From contig NZ_LELA01000108.1 in assembly GCF_001677955.1 (NCBI RefSeq), forward strand, positions 1 through 64,000: 64,000 nucleotides of DNA, written 5' to 3'. Positions 18,170 to 27,167 of the stretch are shown one piece after another. This DNA comes from Chryseobacterium sp. BGARF1 (GTDB taxonomy: Bacteria; Bacteroidota; Bacteroidia; Flavobacteriales; Weeksellaceae). Position numbers and translations under genes: made by a program. Below the pieces are notes generated by a model, which made no database searches, was not told where the DNA came from, and worked only from the letters and a program-made list of their open reading frames with translations. The stretch's first letter is position 1, and every line of letters starts with the position of its first letter.

Positions 18170-20118
18170 TTTTTATGTTGTTTGATCCTATTTAATTTAT
18201 ACTTTTTATCTTTTCTCGGTCTTAAAATAATTCCGGAAAGTGCAGGAAGATTCAGGCTTATTGATCTTGGGCGATTCATCCATTCATCATGATCTTCTCT
18301 GAAAATATTCGCTTCAACTCCGCTTCCACTGTATTTTTCATCATCAGAATTCAAAACTACTTCCCAGTGTGTTCCTAAATTTACGCCAACTTTATAATCT
18401 AAAACATTTGGAGTGAGATTTAAGATCACCATAAAAACATCATCCCGTCTTTTTCCTTTCCTTAAATAAATATAGACAGAATTTTCCTGATCATTGGCTT
18501 CAACCCATTCAAAACCATTTTGATTGAATTGATTTTCAAAAAGCGCAGTTTCGTTCTTATAAAGATGATTCAAATCTTTTACTAAAGTCTGCAAACCTTT
18601 ATGAACAGGATATTCCAACAAATGCCAATCTAAGCTCTGTTTAAAATTCCATTCACTGGTTTGCCCGAATTCATCACCCATGAACAATAATTTTGCTCCG
18701 GGATGCGTAAACATATAAACATACAAAGCTCTGAGATTAGCAAATTTCTGCCATTCATCACCCTTCATTTTATAGATCAAACTGGCTTTTCCGTGCACCA
18801 CTTCATCATGAGAAAGCGGAATCATATAATTTTCATTATACATATACATCGAAGAAAAAGTCAGTTTGTGATGATGATGCTTCCTGTTTATCGGATCTTC
18901 TTTAAAATAAAATAAAGTATCGTGCATCCAACCCATCATCCATTTCATTCCGAAACCAACACCATCTTCATGTACAGGTTTTGTCAGCTTTGGAAAATCT
19001 GAACTTTCCTCAGCAATAGTCATGATATTATCTCCAAATTCTTTATAAACGGCTGTATTAAATTCCTGAAGAAAAGCTTTTGCTTCAAGATTTACATTTT
19101 CTCCAAAAATATTCGGTTCCCATTCACCTTCATTTCTCGAATAATCTAAATGAAGCATCGAAGTTACCGCATCAACCCGAAGTCCGTCTGCATGATAACG
19201 ATCGAGCCAGAACACCGCATTTGAAATTAAAAAAGATTTCACTTCATTTCGTCCGTAATTAAAAATATAAGATTTCCAATCGGGATGAAAGCCTTTTCTG
19301 GGATCTTCATGTTCATATAAATAAGAACCGTCAAAACGGTGCAATCCATTTGCATCACCCGGAAAATGGGAAGGAACCCAATCTAAAATAACGCCAATAT
19401 CATTTTTATGAAGTTCATTAATTAAAAACATTAGATCCTGCGGAGAACCAAAACGAGACGTCGCCGCAAAAAAACCGGTAATCTGATACCCCCAGCTCGG
19501 ATCATAAGGATATTCCATCACGGGCATGAATTCTACATGAGTAAAACCCATATCCTTAATATAAGGAACCAACTTTGAGGCAATATCTCTGTAATTTAGG
19601 AATTTTTCAGGATTATTTTGGTTTCGTAGCCACGAACCTAAATGTAATTCGTAAACGGAGATCGGAGCATCTAAACTATTTTTTTGCCAACGTTTTTCCA
19701 GCCATTCCTGATCTCCCCATTCATACCAATTGGTAGAGACCATTGATGCAGCCTGGAGATTTTGTTCCCAACTTAAAGCATAAGGATCACTTTTTTCTAA
19801 GATTTCTCCCTGTACAGTTTCTATTGCATACTTGTAAAGTGTACCCAAGGAAAGTGCAGGAATAAAACCTTCCCAAATCCCGGATTGATCCCATCTCGGA
19901 AAAAGGATGTGTTCGCGGTGATTCCAGTTATTAAAATTCCCGATAACGGAAACTTTCTTGGCATTCGGAGCCCAAATCGAAAAATAAACCCCTTTTATTC
20001 CGTCTTTCTCAACAGAATGAGCACCAAACTTTTCGTAGAGTCTGTAATGTTTACCTTCTTTAAAAAGATAAACATCATGATCCGTAAAAAGGGTGTAGGT
20101 TTTTACAAAATTCATCAT
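18166..20118 (-). CDS. glgB: 1,4-alpha-glucan branching enzyme
   Basis: 650 residues. An N-terminal CBM48 domain (YFSIWAPNAKKVSVIGNFNN, about 46-65) leads into a GH13 catalytic barrel with DWVPSHFPGD, GLRVDAVTSMLHLDY (nucleophile Asp), TIAEESSDFP (acid/base Glu) and PLSHDEVVHG. It moves segments of alpha-1,4 chain to make 1,6 branches. First gene of the glgBAC operon and divergent from a CBM48-like esterase. Two adjacent ATGs (20118, 20115) are possible starts. Confidence 0.96.
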   Translation of the reverse strand: MMNFVKTYTLFTDHDVYLFKEGKHYRLYEKFGAHSVEKDGIKGVYFSIWAPNAKKVSVIGNFNNWNHREHILFPRWDQSGIWEGFIPALSLGTLYKYAIETVQGEILEKSDPYALSWEQNLQAASMVSTNWYEWGDQEWLEKRWQKNSLDAPISVYELHLGSWLRNQNNPEKFLNYRDIASKLVPYIKDMGFTHVEFMPVMEYPYDPSWGYQITGFFAATSRFGSPQDLMFLINELHKNDIGVILDWVPSHFPGDANGLHRFDGSYLYEHEDPRKGFHPDWKSYIFNYGRNEVKSFLISNAVFWLDRYHADGLRVDAVTSMLHLDYSRNEGEWEPNIFGENVNLEAKAFLQEFNTAVYKEFGDNIMTIAEESSDFPKLTKPVHEDGVGFGMKWMMGWMHDTLFYFKEDPINRKHHHHKLTFSSMYMYNENYMIPLSHDEVVHGKASLIYKMKGDEWQKFANLRALYVYMFTHPGAKLLFMGDEFGQTSEWNFKQSLDWHLLEYPVHKGLQTLVKDLNHLYKNETALFENQFNQNGFEWVEANDQENSVYIYLRKGKRRDDVFMVILNLTPNVLDYKVGVNLGTHWEVVLNSDDEKYSGSGVEANIFREDHDEWMNRPRSISLNLPALSGIILRPRKDKKYKLNRIKQHKK

Positions 20119-20177
20119 AATCGGTTTTGGTCTACATCATCATAAACATATATCTTTTACTGAATTACGATGACTAC

Positions 20178-20185
20178 CAAATATA
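20178..20185 (-). promoter_or_regulatory. Candidate -7 element (TATATTTG) for glgBAC
   Basis: TATATTTG on the minus strand, about 60 bp upstream of glgB in the 170-bp divergent gap. No clear -33 TTG. Confidence 0.42.
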
Positions 20186-20288
20186 TAAAATTTTCCTTTG
20201 GCAGGAGCTATTTTTAATCAATATTAAAAAGAATTCATAAAAATATTTTTTATAAATTTAAAAGTTTTAAAACCGTTAAAAACACAGA

Positions 20289-21419
20289 ATGAAATTTACG
20301 CTCAATACGGCAGAAAAAGACAACAGACCCATTTTCATCACCGGAAATTTTAATAAATGGAATCCGAAAGATTATCATTTTCAACTTAAAATTTTGGATG
20401 AAAACACCTACAGCATTGACATTGAAGACCAATTGCTGGGTGATGATATAGAATATAAATTTACAAAAGGCGGTTGGGAAAATGTAGAACTGGATCAATA
20501 TGGAAACATTACGCCCAACAGGAAGGTCAAAAAAAGATCTGCCATAACCACTGATTTTGTAGAAAAATGGAGATTCAACTGGGGACCATTTAAAGATGAG
20601 TTCTTCCCTATTGTTGAAGTCATCTCTGAAGAATTTTACATTCCGCAGCTTGACCGTTACCGAAAAGTTTGGGCACTTCTACCCTACTATTATTATATTT
20701 CAGATAAAAAATATCCTGTGCTTTATCTTCAGGATGCTCAAAATTTATTCAATGAAGGCAGTGCGTACGGAAACTGGGAGATCGACAAAAAGCTATCTAT
20801 TCTTGCAGAATACGGTCGTGGAGATGTTATTGTGATCGCAGTAGAACACGGAAGCGAAGACCGGATCAAAGAATATATTTTTGATAATGATAACGTTGCC
20901 AACGGATCTGAAGGAAAAAAATACATCAGATTTGTTACAGACACTCTAAAACCTTTTATTGATGAGCATTACCGCACAAAAAAAGACCGCGAAAACACAG
21001 GAATCGGCGGAAGCTCTTTAGGCGCATTAATCAGTTTATACAGTGGTTTTCTTTATCCTGAAGTCTATTCTAAACTGCTGATTTTTTCACCTTCGCTTTG
21101 GATAGAACCTAATAATAACTTTCCGATGATGAGTTTCAGAGTTCCTTTTAAAACTAAAATCTATCTTTATGGGGGCGAACAGGAAGGGGCTAAAATGGTA
21201 AAAAGAATTCAGGTTTTTGAAAACTATTTAAAACGGTGGGAAAAGAAAAACCTTTTTGATTTTGAATTTAAAACCAATATCAATCCTGACGGTGAACACA
21301 GCGAATTTTATTGGTCACAGGAATTTCCGCGAGCCATTGAATGGCTTTTCTATAACAATACAGAAAACCCTGTTGAAGTAACACCACAACAGGAAAATAT
21401 TAAAAATAAAACGATTTAA
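20289..21419 (+). CDS. Esterase D-like alpha/beta hydrolase with N-terminal glycogen-binding-like domain
   Basis: 376 residues. Residues 1-85 resemble an early-set carbohydrate-binding domain (PIFITGNFNKWNPKD, then DDIEYKFTKGGWENVE) related to CBM48/CBM20. Residues about 105-355 form an esterase-like alpha/beta hydrolase: KYPVLYLQDAQNLFNEG, IVIAVEHG, nucleophile Ser in GIGGSSLGALISLY, and a C-terminal His in NPDGEHSEFYW. Divergent from glgB, so a role in glycogen or sugar-ester turnover is plausible. It could instead act on ferric-siderophore or other esters. Two bases separate it from the aminopeptidase gene. Confidence 0.78.
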   Translation: MKFTLNTAEKDNRPIFITGNFNKWNPKDYHFQLKILDENTYSIDIEDQLLGDDIEYKFTKGGWENVELDQYGNITPNRKVKKRSAITTDFVEKWRFNWGPFKDEFFPIVEVISEEFYIPQLDRYRKVWALLPYYYYISDKKYPVLYLQDAQNLFNEGSAYGNWEIDKKLSILAEYGRGDVIVIAVEHGSEDRIKEYIFDNDNVANGSEGKKYIRFVTDTLKPFIDEHYRTKKDRENTGIGGSSLGALISLYSGFLYPEVYSKLLIFSPSLWIEPNNNFPMMSFRVPFKTKIYLYGGEQEGAKMVKRIQVFENYLKRWEKKNLFDFEFKTNINPDGEHSEFYWSQEFPRAIEWLFYNNTENPVEVTPQQENIKNKTI

Positions 21420-21421
21420 AA

Positions 21422-22837
21422 ATGCAATTATTCAACAAAAAAAATAAACAATACGCTCAGATCTTTCAATTATTCACAGAAGAATCCTGGGCTTTAAACT
21501 CTAAAAAATTCAACAAAAATATTGCGATTCTTTTTTCAGGAAAAAAACATGAAGTTTTTATAGAAACCAGTGAAAAAACCATCACTTATTATATAGGTCT
21601 TGGAAAAGAAACTTTACAGAATTTTGAATTTCAGCAAATTGGAGTTAAATTTTCTCAGACTCAGAAAAAAAATATACAAACCGTACCTACGTTATTAATT
21701 TCTGAATTCATTAATCAAAAACAATTTGAAGAGTTCACAAAAGGATTATTATTGGGAACTTACACTTACCCATTTGATAGAACCCATCCTTTTTGGAATA
21801 GATCTTTCGAGCTTCATTTTGGGAATTTAAGCCAGAAAAAACTAGATACTATTTCTTCAAGAATAGATGCGATCTGTGAAGGACAAGTAGCTTGTCAGGA
21901 TTGGCTTAATAAACCTGCCAATCTAAAAAAGCCTGAGATCTTCAATACTTATCTAAAGAATTTAGCCAAGAAAAATCAGTTGAAATACACCGTTTTTAAT
22001 AGAAAAAAATGTAAAGAATTAGGTCTTGGAGCTTTCCTTTCTGTTAATCAGGGAAGTGCTTATGATGCAGCTTTTACTATTTTGGAATATAAAACAACGG
22101 AGAAAAATGCCAAAACTTTTGGACTTGTAGGAAAATGCGTTTTATTTGACACCGGAGGAATTTCCCTGAAAGCTTCAGACAATATGCACTATATGAAATC
22201 TGACATGGGAGGCGCAACCGCAGTGATTGGAGCACTAATTTACGCATCGCAAATGAAACTTCCCGTTAACATTACAGCAATTTTACCGATTACAGACAAT
22301 GCAATTTCTGAAAATGCCTACTTACCAAGCGATGTCATCACGGCGTACAACGGAAAGACAATTGAAGTTTTAAATACTGATGCAGAAGGCAGAATGACTC
22401 TTGCAGATGGCTTATCTTATCTTTCAAAAAATTACAAAACGGATATTTTAATTGATCTTGCAACCCTTACAGGAAGTTCGGTAAGAATGTTTGGAGATAC
22501 TTGTGGAGCTATGTTTTCTAACAATGAAGAGTTGAAAAATCTTTTAATTAAAACCGGCGATAAAACCAATCAGAGATTATGGAATCTGCCTTTATGGGAT
22601 GTTTGGTTAGACGATTTTAAATCTGATGTTGCCGATTTTAAAAACATTTCAATGAAACCTCTCGGAGATTGTATTATTGCGGCAAAATTTCTGGAGCAAT
22701 TCATCGGAAACCATCCCAATTGGGCACATCTCGACATTGCAGGAGTTGCATTTGGAAGTGTAGGATATGCAAAAGAAAAAGCAGCAACCGGCTTTGGAGT
22801 GCAATTACTGGCCGATTTAATCGAAAATTATCATTAA
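21422..22837 (+). CDS. M17 leucyl aminopeptidase family protein
   Basis: 471 residues. The C-terminal catalytic domain carries the M17 two-metal site: GKCVLFDTGGISLKASDNMH and KSDMGGATAV, and the family signature NTDAEGRMTLADGL. The N-terminal domain is divergent, as usual for Bacteroidota members. It removes N-terminal residues from peptides. It is probably co-transcribed with the upstream esterase (2-bp gap). Its position just before an amide-ligase operon and cyanophycin genes raises the possibility that it processes their peptide products, but this is only positional. Confidence 0.87.
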   Translation: MQLFNKKNKQYAQIFQLFTEESWALNSKKFNKNIAILFSGKKHEVFIETSEKTITYYIGLGKETLQNFEFQQIGVKFSQTQKKNIQTVPTLLISEFINQKQFEEFTKGLLLGTYTYPFDRTHPFWNRSFELHFGNLSQKKLDTISSRIDAICEGQVACQDWLNKPANLKKPEIFNTYLKNLAKKNQLKYTVFNRKKCKELGLGAFLSVNQGSAYDAAFTILEYKTTEKNAKTFGLVGKCVLFDTGGISLKASDNMHYMKSDMGGATAVIGALIYASQMKLPVNITAILPITDNAISENAYLPSDVITAYNGKTIEVLNTDAEGRMTLADGLSYLSKNYKTDILIDLATLTGSSVRMFGDTCGAMFSNNEELKNLLIKTGDKTNQRLWNLPLWDVWLDDFKSDVADFKNISMKPLGDCIIAAKFLEQFIGNHPNWAHLDIAGVAFGSVGYAKEKAATGFGVQLLADLIENYH

Positions 22838-22977
22838 AAATTAGTTTTTTAAAATTTTTCTTCTTATACTTGATTAGCAATTTCCAAAAGCACACCGATT
22901 ATCAATTTTTAATATTAAATAATCAATAATCATAAGCTTTTATTTTTTATAATTTAATAAAAATTAAAAATCATTAT

Positions 22978-24189
22978 ATGAAGGAGAAAACCATCGTATG
23001 TATTTCGTGCTATTATAAAGGTTACGATTTTATGGATGAGATGAAAAAACTCGGCAATAAAATCATCCTCGTAACATCGGAAAATTTAAAAGAAAAAAAC
23101 TGGCCATGGCACGCTGTCGATGAAGTTTTCTATATGCCGGAGATAAAACCTTCGGTCTGGAATCTCGATCATCTTATTCAGGGATTTTCTCACTTGATGA
23201 AAACCCGGAAAGTAGACGCTGTAATCGCTTTGGATGATTATGATGTTGAAAAAGCTGCACTGATTCGTGAGACATTTCGTATTCCCGGAATGGGACAGAC
23301 AACGCACCGTTATTTCAGAGATAAACTCGCCATGCGCCAAAAAGCAAAAGATTCCGGCATCAATGTTCCTGAGTTCACTGCTGTATTTAATGATCAGGAA
23401 GTAAAAGATTTTACGGAAAAAGTTTCTCCACCCTGGGTTTTAAAACCACGTTCTGAGGCTTCAGCTTCAGGAATCAAAAAATTAAAAACTCAGGAAGAGC
23501 TTTGGAATGCCTTGGAAAAACTGGGTGAAGAAAGACATTTATTTCTTCTCGAAAGCTTTAAACCGGGCGACGTTTACCATGTAGACAGTTTAACATTCAA
23601 TAAAGAAATTGTTTTTACTTCTGCTTCAAAGTACCTAGCTCCACCGATGCAGGTTTCTCATGAAGGCGGGGTTTTCAGAACCAAAACTCTTGGAAGATAT
23701 TCTGATGAATTTAAAGCTTTAGAAGAAGCTAATGCAAAAGTTTTAAACAACTTTGGTTTATTGAATGGTGCTACTCATACAGAATTCATTCGTGGTAAAG
23801 AAGACCGAAAATGGTATTTCCTGGAAACTTCCTCAAGAGTTGGAGGCGCCCATATCCCAGATTTGGTAGAAGCTTCGAGCAACATTAATATTTGGCGTGA
23901 ATGGGCAAAAATTGAAGATGCACTATTAAGAGGAAATCATTACGAAGTTTCAAAACCGACTGGATATTATTCGGGATTGATTGTTGCGCTGATTAAAGAT
24001 TTAGCTCCCAATTATAAAGATTTTGAATGTGAAGAAGTCGTGAAATTTCTTCCTATTGATTATCATGTAGGAATTGTTTATAAATCGAAAGATTCTGAAA
24101 TTGTTCAGAACAGACTCGATTCTGCAGCTGAAAAGATTCATGCAGAGATGCTGAATGTACTTCCCCCGAAAGATAAACCATCAAGCTAA
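22978..24189 (+). CDS. ATP-grasp amidoligase-like protein (carboxylate-amine ligase candidate 1)
   Basis: 403 residues. An N-terminal pre-ATP-grasp Rossmann part (KTIVCISCYYKGYDFMDEMK; VDAVIALDDYDVEKAALIRE) precedes an ATP-grasp fold: WVLKPRSEASASGIKKLK, HLFLLESFKPGDVYHVDSL, and the metal-binding end GATHTEFIRG...WYFLETSSRVGG. It is like carbamoyl-phosphate-synthase/biotin-carboxylase type ATP-grasps that join a carboxylate to an amine through an acyl phosphate. It is the first gene of a six-enzyme same-strand run, after a 140-bp AT-rich gap. Substrates unknown. Confidence 0.8.
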   Translation: MKEKTIVCISCYYKGYDFMDEMKKLGNKIILVTSENLKEKNWPWHAVDEVFYMPEIKPSVWNLDHLIQGFSHLMKTRKVDAVIALDDYDVEKAALIRETFRIPGMGQTTHRYFRDKLAMRQKAKDSGINVPEFTAVFNDQEVKDFTEKVSPPWVLKPRSEASASGIKKLKTQEELWNALEKLGEERHLFLLESFKPGDVYHVDSLTFNKEIVFTSASKYLAPPMQVSHEGGVFRTKTLGRYSDEFKALEEANAKVLNNFGLLNGATHTEFIRGKEDRKWYFLETSSRVGGAHIPDLVEASSNINIWREWAKIEDALLRGNHYEVSKPTGYYSGLIVALIKDLAPNYKDFECEEVVKFLPIDYHVGIVYKSKDSEIVQNRLDSAAEKIHAEMLNVLPPKDKPSS

Positions 24190-24231
24190 GATGTTAGATG
24201 TTAGATTTTAGATTTTAGATTTTAGATTTTA
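24190..24231 (+). repeat. Heptamer tandem repeat (GATGTTA x2, GATTTTA x4)
   Basis: Six perfect 7-bp units in a row: two of GATGTTA, then four of GATTTTA, starting at the stop of the ATP-grasp gene. Such an array can change length by slippage. It lies in the 90-bp spacer before the operon's esterase gene. Confidence 0.9.
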
Positions 24232-24279
24232 GATGCAAAATTATTAACTATTACTCATTACTTATCAATTATAAAAAAT

Positions 24280-24990
24280 ATGCCACATATAGAACATACA
24301 GATTATTATTCTAATATATTAGGAACAAGCCTTAAAGTGGAAGTTACCGGACATTATGGTCATCCGATCATTATGTTTCCGACTTCACAGGGTTTATACA
24401 CTCAAAATCACGATTTTCATCTCAACAGCAGTATCAACTGGTTTATTGAACAGGGGAAAGTAAAATTATACAACGTTCAAACAATTGATGCGTGGACTTT
24501 TTATGATGAAAAAATTTCACCTCAACAAAGAATCAGAAATTATGAAAAATATGTACAATTTCTGATTCAGGAATTTGTTCCTTATATCCAAAAACTTCAT
24601 CAGGTTCATCGTGTTGCAATCGCAGGAGCAAGTTTCGGAGGCTATCATGCTGCAAATTTTGCGTTTCGTTTTCCGGATGTTATCTCGCATTTATTCTGTC
24701 TTTCGGGAGCGTTCAGCATCAGAAATTTTATGGATGGATATGATGATGAACTCGTTTATTTTAACTGTCCGAGAGAATTTGTTAAAAATGATGAAGCCTG
24801 GAAATACAAACATATGCACATTGTTTTAAGCACTTCCGATGAAGATATCTGTAAAGATAAAAATGTAGAAATGGCAGGAATTTTAGCATCAAAAGGAATT
24901 GATTTCTGGTACGACGAAAAAAAATGGATTAATCACGACTGGCCACTTTGGAGAATGACTTTTCCAACATACATCGGCGCATTTTTTTAA
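24280..24990 (+). CDS. Esterase-family alpha/beta hydrolase in amidoligase operon
   Basis: 236 residues. PIIMFPTSQGLYTQNHDF near residue 29 is the oxyanion strand; the nucleophile Ser is in VAIAGASFGGYHAANF near residue 111. A late His lies in INHDWPLWRM near the C-terminus. This is the esterase D-like/YbbA-type fold without signal peptide, so cytoplasmic. Being embedded between two ATP-grasp genes suggests it cleaves or transfers an ester of the pathway intermediate. Hydrolase specificity cannot be read from sequence. Confidence 0.8.
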   Translation: MPHIEHTDYYSNILGTSLKVEVTGHYGHPIIMFPTSQGLYTQNHDFHLNSSINWFIEQGKVKLYNVQTIDAWTFYDEKISPQQRIRNYEKYVQFLIQEFVPYIQKLHQVHRVAIAGASFGGYHAANFAFRFPDVISHLFCLSGAFSIRNFMDGYDDELVYFNCPREFVKNDEAWKYKHMHIVLSTSDEDICKDKNVEMAGILASKGIDFWYDEKKWINHDWPLWRMTFPTYIGAFF

Positions 24991-25037
24991 ATTAAAACAA
25001 CTCAAATATTAATATTAAATCATTAAAAAAACAAATT

Positions 25038-25991
25038 ATGGCAAAAAAAGTAGGAATTTTATTCGGGATGGAAGATACATTTCCGTGGGCATTTATTGAT
25101 AAGGTAAACGAACTTGGAGGTGGAGAAGTAATCGCTGAAGCAGTAAATATTGATAAATTAGAACAAGGTGTAGATTATGGTTATGCTGTGATTATCGATA
25201 GAATTTCTCAAAATGTTCCTTTCTACAGGGCTTATCTGAAAAATGCAGCTTTAAACGGAACTTATGTAATCAATAATCCTTTTTGGTGGAGTGCAGATGA
25301 GAAATTCTTCAACAATGCTTTGATGTCAAAACTTGGAATTCCTTTACCTAAAACCGTTCTGCTTCCTTCACACGAAAGACCTACAGATACTTCAGAAACT
25401 TCATTCAGAAATCTAAAATTCCCACACGACTGGGACTATATTTTTGATTACGTAGGATTTCCTGCTTACATGAAACCTCACGACGGTGGTGGCTGGAAAA
25501 GCGTATACAGAGTAGAAAATCCGCAGGATCTTTGGGATAAACTGAGCGAAACAGAGCAATTGGTAATGATGGTGCAGGAAGAAATTGTTTTCCAGGATTA
25601 TTACAGAGTGTATTGTTTAGGACAAAAATACGTTCACATCATGCCTTATGAGCCAAGAAATGCACCTCATCTGAGATATGAAACTACTCATCAAACAGAA
25701 GGTGAAGATTTAAAAAAATTACTGAAAACAATTCATGATTATACCATAAAAATGAATCAGGCTTTAGGATATGATTTCAACACCGTAGAATTTGCAGTAA
25801 GAGATGGAATTCCGTATGCAATTGATTTCTGTAATCCTGCTCCTGATGCAGATAAAAACTCTGTAGGAGAAGAAAATTTTGCTTGGATCGTAGAACACTC
25901 TGCAAAATTAGCCATTGAAAAAGCTAAAGAATACGTTCCCGGAAAACCAAATATTTCGTGGGGAACTTTTGTAAAAGACTCTGTAAAATAA
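25038..25991 (+). CDS. RimK-like ATP-grasp ligase (candidate 2)
   Basis: 317 residues. It starts AKKVGILFGMEDTFPWAFID, has an ATP-grasp core with GFPAYMKPHDGGGWKSVYRV (ATP-binding Lys and Gly-rich loop), MMVQEEIVFQDYYRVYCLG and the metal-site end NTVEFAVRDGIPYAIDFCNP. Family members form amide bonds, for instance adding Glu or an amino acid to a carboxylate. Located 47 bp after the esterase and 25 bp before the GCS2-like gene, so very likely one transcript. Product unknown. Confidence 0.82.
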   Translation: MAKKVGILFGMEDTFPWAFIDKVNELGGGEVIAEAVNIDKLEQGVDYGYAVIIDRISQNVPFYRAYLKNAALNGTYVINNPFWWSADEKFFNNALMSKLGIPLPKTVLLPSHERPTDTSETSFRNLKFPHDWDYIFDYVGFPAYMKPHDGGGWKSVYRVENPQDLWDKLSETEQLVMMVQEEIVFQDYYRVYCLGQKYVHIMPYEPRNAPHLRYETTHQTEGEDLKKLLKTIHDYTIKMNQALGYDFNTVEFAVRDGIPYAIDFCNPAPDADKNSVGEENFAWIVEHSAKLAIEKAKEYVPGKPNISWGTFVKDSVK

Positions 25992-26016
25992 AACCTAAAA
26001 AAACACTGAAAAAAAA

Positions 26017-27135
26017 ATGCATCAATTTACAATAGGAATCGAAGAAGAATATCAGATTATCGATGTTGAAAGCCGCGATTTAATTTCTCATGTTTCAAAA
26101 ATTATTGAAGGTGGAAAAGCTGTTTTAAGTGAAAATTTAAAACACGAAATGCACGAATCAATGATTGAAATGGAAACAGGAATTTGCCAGAATATTCAGG
26201 AAGCTCAGGCTGAACTCACCAATCTTAGAAGACATTTGATTAATACAGCTCACGAGCAGGGACTTCGTGTTTCTGGGGGTGGAACTCATCCTTTTTCAAA
26301 CTGGGAACACAACACGATTACAAATGGTGAACGTTACAACAAAATCGTAGACGATATGGGCGATGTTGCCCGTGGAAATCTTATTTTCGGATTACACGTT
26401 CACATTGGAATTCCAAACCGTGAAGAAGGCGTAAGAATACAGAATGTAATGCGTTATTTTCTTCCGCATGTTTATGCGCTTTCCGTAAACTCCCCTTTTT
26501 GGATTGGAAGAAGCACAGGTTTTAAATCCTACAGGCAGGAAATTTTCGTAAAATTCCCCAGAACCGGAATTCCAAGTTACTTTAATTCGTTAGCAGAGTT
26601 TGACAGTTATGTTGATCTTTTGGTAAAAACCGGAACTATCGATAATGCCAAGAAGATCTGGTGGGATCTGCGTGTTCATCCGTTTTATCCGACTATTGAG
26701 TTCAGAATTTGCGATATGCCTTTAAGAATTGAAGAAACGGTTTGTCTGGCTGCAATTATGCAGAGTTTAGTGGCAAAAATCTATAAACTTCACCAGCAGA
26801 ATTTAAGCTTCAGAAGCTACAGAAGATTGTTGCTTAACGAAAATAAATGGCGAGCTTCCAAAGACGGAATTCATTCTAAACTTATCGATTTTGGTAAAGA
26901 AGAGTCAGTTCCTTATCCTGATCTTTTAAAAGAACTTTTAGAGTTCATTGATGATGTTGTAGATGATTTAGGATGCAGAAAAGAAGTAGAATATGCCTGG
27001 AAAATTTTGGAAAACGGAACTGGTGCAGATAGACAATTAGCCATCTATAAAGAAACCGGCGATCTGAAGAAAGTCGTTGATTATATGATATCTGAGACCG
27101 AATACGGCATTACGCACAGTCAAACTGCTTTATAA
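26017..27135 (+). CDS. YbdK/GCS2-family carboxylate-amine ligase
   Basis: 372 residues, typical for the gamma-glutamylcysteine synthetase 2 family. The N-terminal metal-binding motif FTIGIEEEYQIID (4-16), ESMIEMETGICQNI, GGTHPFSNWE, GLHVHIGIPN and WDLRVHPFYPTIEFRICD are all intact. These enzymes couple an amine to the gamma-carboxylate of Glu or a similar acid with ATP. Within an operon of ATP-grasp enzymes and a glutamine amidotransferase, it fits a dedicated peptide/amide product rather than glutathione, since no glutathione synthetase pair is recognisable. Confidence 0.9.
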   Translation: MHQFTIGIEEEYQIIDVESRDLISHVSKIIEGGKAVLSENLKHEMHESMIEMETGICQNIQEAQAELTNLRRHLINTAHEQGLRVSGGGTHPFSNWEHNTITNGERYNKIVDDMGDVARGNLIFGLHVHIGIPNREEGVRIQNVMRYFLPHVYALSVNSPFWIGRSTGFKSYRQEIFVKFPRTGIPSYFNSLAEFDSYVDLLVKTGTIDNAKKIWWDLRVHPFYPTIEFRICDMPLRIEETVCLAAIMQSLVAKIYKLHQQNLSFRSYRRLLLNENKWRASKDGIHSKLIDFGKEESVPYPDLLKELLEFIDDVVDDLGCRKEVEYAWKILENGTGADRQLAIYKETGDLKKVVDYMISETEYGITHSQTAL

Positions 27136-27143
27136 TAATTTCA

Positions 27144-27151
27144 TAACTTTG
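27144..27151 (+). promoter_or_regulatory. Candidate internal -7 element (TAACTTTG)
   Basis: TAACTTTG lies between the GCS2-like and glutamine amidotransferase genes, 16 bp before the ATG at 27168. It may give the last genes of the run their own transcript. No strong -33. Confidence 0.45.
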
Positions 27152-27167
27152 CAGAAATTATGAGGTT

